A DNA stretch of 64,000 nt from DATAQC01 sp038238185 (lineage in GTDB: Bacteria > Actinomycetota > Acidimicrobiia > Acidimicrobiales > AC-14). Both the position numbers and the translations under genes were made by a program. How positions within the stretch are numbered: position 1 is the first letter of the stretch; each line of letters opens with the position of its first letter. Under the pieces are notes generated by a model that ran no database searches, was not told the origin of the DNA, and saw only the letters and a list, made by a program, of their open reading frames with translations. This document shows positions 60,109-64,000 of the stretch, one piece after another. Location: positions 1 to 64,000 of the forward strand of contig JBBRXY010000007.1 of NCBI GenBank assembly GCA_038238185.1. The letters run 5' to 3'.

Positions 60109-61200
60109 GTGCCGTCCCGCTCCACGCTGGTCGCCGACAATGGAGCGGTGACCCACCCACCCGGCCCGCCCGCCCTCCGGCTCAGCGTCCTCGACCAGAC
60201 ACCCGTGCCGGACGGGACGACCCCGGCCGACGCCGTGGCCGAGACCATGGCCCTGGCCCGGGCGGTCGAGCACCTCGGCTACCACCGCTACTGGGTGGCC
60301 GAGCATCACGACACGCCGTCGCTGGCCGGTACCGCTCCCGAGATCCTGGTGGCAGCTGTCGCGGCCGCCACCACGACGATCCGGGTGGGTACGGGCGGAG
60401 TTCTGTTGCCTTACTACAGCCCACTCAAAGTGGCCGAGGTCTTCCGGATGCTCCACACCCTGTTCCCCGGGCGGATCGATCTGGGCATCGGCCGGGCCGC
60501 GGGCACCGACCCGGCGGCCGAGGCGGCTCTCCTAGCCGGCGGCGGGGCCTTCGGCGACAGATATTTCGCCAACCATCTGGCCGACCTGATCACCTTCCTG
60601 GGCGATGGGTTCCCGAGCGGCGACGACCACCCCTACGCCGGCGTGCGGGCCATGCCCGTTGGCACCGGCGGTCCGGCGGTGTGGCTTCTCGGCTCCAGCG
60701 GCCAGAGCAGCGCCGCAGCCGCTGCCTTCGGACTGGCGTTCGCCTATGCGCACTTCATCTCGCCGGACTTCGGTCCCGAGATCGTGGACGGCTACCGGCG
60801 GCGCTTTCGCGTGCCGCAGGGAGGTCTCCTTCCCGCTCCCGAGGCGTTGGTGGCGGTGCCGGTCGTGTGTGCCGACACCGATGCCGAGGCCGAGCGCCAG
60901 GCATCGTCCACCGATCTGTGGCGCCTCGGGCCCGAAGGGGCTCATCGTCCACCGATTCTGTCGCCCGAGCAGATCGTTGCCCACCCGTGGACGGAGCCGG
61001 ACAGGGCACGGGCGGCACAGGGGCGGGCCAAGATGATCCTGGGTGCCCCCGACGGGGTCCGGGGCCGCCTGCAGGCCCTGGCTGGGGATTACGGCGCCAA
61101 CGAGCTGATGATCGTCACGGTGTGCCACGACCCTCGGGCCCGCCTGCGGTCGTACGAGCTGCTGGCCGAGGCGTTCGCACTGCCGGGCCGGGGCGACTGA
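60109..61200 (+). CDS. LLM-class flavin-dependent oxidoreductase
   Basis: 363 residues from GTG 60109 (GTG 60148 is an alternative). Luciferase-like TIM-barrel features: HLGYHRYWVAEHHDTPSLAG, AATTTIRVGTGGVLLPYYSP, VAEVFRMLHTLFPGRIDLGI, and GGPAVWLLGSSGQSSAAAAA. This branch (COG2141, LuxA-like) uses FMN and usually lacks a known substrate. The gene stands alone, downstream of and divergent from the Rpf-like gene. Confidence 0.93.
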   Translation: MPSRSTLVADNGAVTHPPGPPALRLSVLDQTPVPDGTTPADAVAETMALARAVEHLGYHRYWVAEHHDTPSLAGTAPEILVAAVAAATTTIRVGTGGVLLPYYSPLKVAEVFRMLHTLFPGRIDLGIGRAAGTDPAAEAALLAGGGAFGDRYFANHLADLITFLGDGFPSGDDHPYAGVRAMPVGTGGPAVWLLGSSGQSSAAAAAFGLAFAYAHFISPDFGPEIVDGYRRRFRVPQGGLLPAPEALVAVPVVCADTDAEAERQASSTDLWRLGPEGAHRPPILSPEQIVAHPWTEPDRARAAQGRAKMILGAPDGVRGRLQALAGDYGANELMIVTVCHDPRARLRSYELLAEAFALPGRGD

Positions 61201-61213
61201 GTGCGGCTTCCGC

Positions 61214-61558
61214 TCAGCGGCCCCGCCGCTTCCTCCACCGTTCCCACCACTTGGGCCGGCCCTCGGCCTCGCCCAGTTCGGCCAGTACCTCCGGGACCGC
61301 GGCGTTGACGATGTCCTCCGCCTCGTCGAGAAGCTCGGCCGCGCCTTCGTCGAGGCCGGGGGGCTCGTCCGGTGTCGCCGGGCTCACCAGGGTGCCGTGC
61401 CGCCAGTCGACGTCGGCCAGGCGGGGTTCGAACGCGCTGCAGCCGTCCGGGCAACGCCATGGCGCTTCGGGCGCCAGGTCGAGCGCACACTTGCGAACGG
61501 TCTCCCCTCCGGCGTAGGTCCGGCTCTGGTAGTGCTTGCAGTCGGTGCGCATCGGCAT
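61214..61558 (-). CDS. Conserved cysteine-containing actinobacterial protein
   Basis: 114 residues from ATG 61558 (ATG 61552 also possible). The N-terminal part has MRTDCKHYQSRTYAGGETVR, then KCALDLAPEAPWRCPDGCSA; four to five cysteines likely bind zinc or an Fe-S cluster. The C-terminus is acidic and then basic (EGRPKWWERWRKRRGR). The family occurs in actinobacteria with unknown function. It is divergent from the whiB7 leader, and their promoters may overlap. Confidence 0.7.
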   Translation of the reverse strand: MPMRTDCKHYQSRTYAGGETVRKCALDLAPEAPWRCPDGCSAFEPRLADVDWRHGTLVSPATPDEPPGLDEGAAELLDEAEDIVNAAVPEVLAELGEAEGRPKWWERWRKRRGR

Positions 61559-61630
61559 GCCTCCATGGTGGCAGGACTGAGCGCCGTGGAGGGGCACCCG
61601 GAACGGACCGGCCGTGCACCGGCCCGTCGG

Positions 61631-61671
61631 TGATAATTCGGTTGACGCCACGGCGAAGACATGGTCCGATA
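61631..61671 (+). promoter_or_regulatory. Candidate WhiB7-type autoregulated promoter
   Basis: TTGACG (61642-61647) is a good -35 box, with CCGATA (61666-61671) as -10 at 18 bases. The AT-rich TGATAATT (61631-61638) lies just upstream of the -35 in an otherwise GC-rich region. WhiB7 and SigA bind promoters with AT-rich DNA directly upstream of the -35, and WhiB7 activates its own gene. Confidence 0.55.
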
Positions 61672-61707
61672 GCGGGTAGGCATCCCTCCAGCCAGCATGA
61701 GGTCACG

Positions 61708-61863
61708 GTGTTCCGAGTAGCGAGCTACGTCGACAAGCAGGGCCGAGACGCCCAGCCGGCGCGCCCGCGCACGTGGATGCGCACCGGGCGGGCCCGCCGG
61801 TCGTTTGCCAACGGTCACGCAATTCAATGGCCTCGAGGTCGAGGAGGAGGTCGCAGCGGCTAG
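61708..61863 (+). CDS. Candidate upstream ORF in the whiB7 leader
   Basis: GTG 61708 to TAG 61863, 51 codons, arginine-rich (for example ARPRTWMRTGRARRSFANG). It lies in the 300-base leader between the promoter and the terminator, 31 bases before the hairpin. whiB7 leaders contain a short upstream ORF whose stalled translation prevents termination. The start and even the frame are uncertain; ATG 61776 in the same frame is an alternative. Confidence 0.35.
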   Translation: MFRVASYVDKQGRDAQPARPRTWMRTGRARRSFANGHAIQWPRGRGGGRSG

Positions 61864-61894
61864 ATCCGCAGCCACCTCCGAATCAAGGCCCCGA

Positions 61895-61928
61895 GGCCGC
61901 CGGCACCAGCCGGCGGCCTTTCGCTTTT
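61895..61928 (+). terminator. Intrinsic terminator/attenuator in the whiB7 leader
   Basis: GGCCGCCGG (61895-61903) and CCGGCGGCC (61910-61918) form a perfect 9-bp GC stem with a 6-base loop, followed by TTTCGCTTTT. It is a strong Rho-independent terminator placed 51 bases before the whiB7 ATG, in the middle of its transcript, which is the attenuator arrangement. Confidence 0.85.
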
Positions 61929-61978
61929 GCAGGGGAGGCAGCTGAGCACACCGAACAACGAGAGAAGGGAACGAGGCC

Positions 61979-62302
61979 ATGTCGGCCGAGCGGTGGTTCG
62001 AAGAGGAAACGGAATCGACGGCGGACGCGTTGGCCGCGTCAGCCCGGTGCAGTGACGGTACGGGCGACCTGGTCGCGCTCTTCTACTCGGAGCAGCTCGA
62101 CGACATCGCCGGGGCGAAGGCCATCTGCAGTGAGTGCCCGATCCGTCAGTCGTGCTTCGAGGCCGCCCTCGTTCGCCGGGAGCCCTACGGCGTGTGGGGC
62201 GGGCAGCTGTTCTTCAAGGGCAGGGTGCTGGCCATGAAGCGACCGCGAGGACGCCCGCCCAAGAACGCTCGAACGCCCATGCCCGAGGCGGGGTGTGCCT
62301 GA
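61979..62302 (+). CDS. whiB7: WhiB7-like transcriptional regulator with AT-hook
   Basis: 107 residues. The four cysteines that bind the 4Fe-4S cluster are Cys24, Cys50, Cys53 and Cys59 (ICSECPIRQSC), followed by the WhiB beta-turn GVWGG (71-75). The C-terminal RGRPPK (90-95) is an AT-hook, the mark of WhiB7, which binds the AT-rich DNA upstream of target promoters with SigA and turns on intrinsic antibiotic-resistance genes. The leader with promoter, candidate upstream ORF and terminator supports this identity. ATG 61979 follows a GAGAAGGGAACGAGG ribosome site. Confidence 0.88.
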   Translation: MSAERWFEEETESTADALAASARCSDGTGDLVALFYSEQLDDIAGAKAICSECPIRQSCFEAALVRREPYGVWGGQLFFKGRVLAMKRPRGRPPKNARTPMPEAGCA

Positions 62303-62365
62303 GACCGGGTGATTGAACCCAGCCGAGTGCGATGCTCGCGCTGCGTGTGTTACGCGACGCTGCTC

Positions 62366-62457
62366 AGGGTCCAGAAGATAACTACCTGTGCATTCCGGAA
62401 GCCACCTACCAGCGGATTCTCATCATCGAATGCTCAGGTAGTTATCTTTCTGACCCT
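62366..62457. repeat. 92-bp imperfect inverted repeat, REP/MITE-like
   Basis: The left arm (62366-62395) and right arm (62428-62457) are 30 bases each and match as inverted copies with a few differences, with a 32-base spacer. The core AGATAACTACCTG is AT-richer than the surroundings. The right arm ends on the stop codon of the downstream minus-strand gene. It resembles the palindromic units moved by RAYT-type transposases, or a small MITE. No transposase gene is in this window. Confidence 0.75.
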
Positions 62458-63398
62458 CAGGCCGGCTCGATCCAGTCGGCGGTGAGGAACAGCCAGAAGG
62501 CCAGACCTGCCCACGGTCCGTAGGGCGAGAACCGCTCGACGATGGCTGCGTCGGCCACGCTCGGTCGGCCGACCAGGCGCGCGTACTTCGGACGGGTCCA
62601 CGAATCGAGGACCAGGCGCGAGTACCGGCCGAGCAGGACCATCACGTGGCTGGCGGCATAGGGGCCCACGCCGGGGAGGGCTTGCAGCCGGAGGTCGACC
62701 TCGTCGTCGTCGAGGACCGGGTCGCTCAACCCTTCGAGGTCGAGGATGCCGTCGGCGGCGGCAGTGGCGAGGGCGATCAGATAGGGACCGCGATAACCGG
62801 CCCGCACGACCTCACGGTAGAAGCGCTCGTCGGCTCCAGCCATGGCTTCGGGCGTGGGAAAGGTGCGGCCGGCCGTGCCCGTCGACGGCGCTCCTGGAGC
62901 GGCGACGCCGAGGTGCTCGACGAGGGCGCCGATCATGCGTTGCGTGCCCGCCCACGAGCAGTTCGTCGTGCACAGCGTCTTGGCCACGTCTTCGAACACG
63001 GTCGGACTACGCACCAGACGACCGGCACCGTCGGCGACCCACGCCAGGTCGGGGTCGGCCGCGACGAGGGCGTAGAACGTGGACAGGTCCTCGTCGAGGC
63101 GGAGGATCCGTTGCATCTGGACTCGTACCTGGTCGGCGTCCCCGGATCGGACCCGGGGACCGAGGAGGGTGACCCGAGCCACACCGGTTCCGGTCGCCAC
63201 CACCAGGACGGTCCGTGCTCGCCGGGTCCGGGTGGCGGGCAGCGGGATGGTGATCTTGAAGGTCCGGGTCTCGAGATCGAGAACCATGGGCGGCAGGGCG
63301 GTCAACCCGTGCGACCGCAGCGTCCTCCACAGGTCCACCGGCTCGCCTCCGGGGCCCTCCAGAGCGACGTCGAAGGCGGCGGGCGTGGCTGGGCTCAT
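62457..63398 (-). CDS. HhH-GPD family DNA glycosylase
   Basis: 313 residues from ATG 63398. The helix-hairpin-helix and catalytic region is visible: LQALPGVGPYAASHVMVLLG then RYSRLVLDSWTRPKYARLVG, with the conserved Asp in LDSW. The N-terminal half carries a beta domain like AlkA or OGG1-type glycosylases (VDLWRTLRSHGLTALPPMVL). It removes damaged bases (alkylated purines or 8-oxoguanine); which one is not decided. The upstream open frame is arginine-rich antisense sequence and was dropped. It is divergent from the small acidic gene, with 20 bp between starts. Confidence 0.85.
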   Translation of the reverse strand: MSPATPAAFDVALEGPGGEPVDLWRTLRSHGLTALPPMVLDLETRTFKITIPLPATRTRRARTVLVVATGTGVARVTLLGPRVRSGDADQVRVQMQRILRLDEDLSTFYALVAADPDLAWVADGAGRLVRSPTVFEDVAKTLCTTNCSWAGTQRMIGALVEHLGVAAPGAPSTGTAGRTFPTPEAMAGADERFYREVVRAGYRGPYLIALATAAADGILDLEGLSDPVLDDDEVDLRLQALPGVGPYAASHVMVLLGRYSRLVLDSWTRPKYARLVGRPSVADAAIVERFSPYGPWAGLAFWLFLTADWIEPA

Positions 63399-63418
63399 TC
63401 GGGGGTAGGACGTTAGCC

Positions 63419-63568
63419 GTGGACGACACCGGAACGGACCAGGACCACAAAGCCGTCGACGACGATTCGACCGGCGACGTCCCGGCGCTCGACGACGACC
63501 GTCTCGACGAGCTGGGGGATCGGATCCAGTCGGTGCGGGCCGAGGCCGAGGACGTCGTAAGGGCGTAG
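63419..63568 (+). CDS. Small acidic conserved protein
   Basis: 49 residues, GTG start. The N-terminal half is aspartate-rich; the C-terminal DDDRLDELGDRIQSVRAEAE is an amphipathic helix of the kind seen in a small actinobacterial protein family found beside other genes. Function unknown. The gene was read directly from the sequence and is divergent from the glycosylase gene. Confidence 0.6.
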   Translation: MDDTGTDQDHKAVDDDSTGDVPALDDDRLDELGDRIQSVRAEAEDVVRA

Positions 63569-63685
63569 CCGACACCGACGACGAGGCCTACGCCGACAGT
63601 GGCGACGAGGTCGGATCACGGCGGTTGTCGCTCGGGATACCTGGGAACACCCTGGACAAGAGTCAGCGGTCCGGAAGGAGCTCCC

Positions 63686-64000
63686 GTGTCGAGGCCATTT
63701 CGTCTTCTGTCGGCGGCGGTGATCGCCGGGGCTGTGCTCGTGGGATGTGGCACCAGCAAATCGACCCAGGACGCCACCATCAGCGAGTGCACTGCCGACC
63801 CGGGGGGAGGAAAGCCCACCGCCAAGGGCCTGGTCACGAACACGTCGTCGGAGTCGAGCACCTTCTTCCTCCGCGTCGGCTTCTACGACCCCAGCGGCAA
63901 CCGCGTCTCCGAAGGTGTCGACACCGTCGGCAGCGTCAATTCCGGCGGCGGCACCGGTCCCTGGAACGCGACCGGGCGGCCGACGCCAACGGTCCATTGA
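63686..64000 (+). CDS. Lipoprotein with FxLYD-like domain, end probably frameshifted
   Basis: GTG 63686 follows GGAAGGAG. A signal peptide ends in the lipobox VLVGC, then a domain with TAKGLVTNTSSESSTFFLRV and GFYDPSGNRVSEGVDTVGSV, as in FxLYD proteins. The visible stop (TGA at the last three bases) comes after ATGRPTPTVH. One frame over, the sequence reads ADANGP, the more usual continuation, which needs one more G after 63979. The true gene likely runs past the window edge. Confidence 0.65.
   Translation: MSRPFRLLSAAVIAGAVLVGCGTSKSTQDATISECTADPGGGKPTAKGLVTNTSSESSTFFLRVGFYDPSGNRVSEGVDTVGSVNSGGGTGPWNATGRPTPTVH

Noticed and set aside
1..64000. tRNA or rRNA genes
   Set aside because: I looked in the intergenic gaps for T-loop and CCA-end patterns and rRNA motifs and saw none; a tRNAscan run would settle it.

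Overview
The window is a high-GC stretch, about 70 percent GC by eye, with tightly packed and often overlapping genes. It has no rRNA, tRNA or CRISPR that I can recognise. The gene content points to an actinobacterium: pafB/pafC, an F420-type PPOX flavoprotein, a WhiB protein with an AT-hook, a DUF4193 protein, an Rpf-like secreted enzyme, DUF222/HNH (13E12) proteins and frequent GTG/TTG starts. I think the class Acidimicrobiia is most likely, but that is inference.

Layout. 1-2.6 kb: a partial DUF222/HNH gene, a PPOX flavoprotein, an acyl-CoA dehydrogenase and a SufR-like regulator. 2.7-10.6 kb: the actinobacterial proteasome-neighbourhood block pafB-pafC-lepB-(GDPD)-tatA-tatC-helY, ending in a lone lipid-kinase-like domain; helY carries a one-base frameshift. 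10.6-25.7 kb: a PadR regulator overlapping a membrane/MerR fusion gene, HNH endonuclease, aquaporin, CsbD, M20 amidohydrolase, a two-domain ThyX-like protein, DUF4193, GNAT, Nudix, an RGG-rich protein, cupredoxin, Bcp, an HTH/coiled-coil protein, and phosphoribulokinase with a conserved partner. 26-30 kb: a 1266-residue coiled-coil protein built from 36-residue repeats, with an internal 531-bp duplication. 30-39 kb, minus strand: a cysteine-rich protein, a 1591-residue secreted protein resembling the anthrax protective antigen (binary toxin B) family, and a LuxR/ATPase regulator with a small overlapping gene. 38.8-43.5 kb: rmuC (frameshifted), two oxidoreductases, a potassium channel and a small HTH protein.

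43.5-49.6 kb holds the most interesting system. A LodB/QhpG-like FAD enzyme is divergent from a three-gene operon with 4-base overlaps: a LodA-N-like protein, a radical SAM/SPASM enzyme, and a LodA-like plus ferritin-like protein. This looks like a protein-derived (tryptophylquinone-type) cofactor system whose substrate protein also carries a diiron domain. 51.3-53.6 kb is a degraded island: a broken PP2C phosphatase, Rhs fragments, two small membrane proteins placed like toxin immunity genes, and an integrase remnant. 53.6-64 kb: YukJ, TypA, a polysaccharide deacetylase, a beta-propeller lipoprotein, an Rpf-like protein, an LLM oxidoreductase, and a whiB7-like gene with its promoter, candidate upstream ORF and terminator in the leader. 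After it come a glycosylase, a small acidic protein and a lipoprotein at the window edge.

Several reading frames (helY, rmuC, PP2C, an Rhs fragment, the last lipoprotein) look broken by loss of one base in a short G or C run. The intact genes should therefore be read with the possibility of residual assembly indels in mind.
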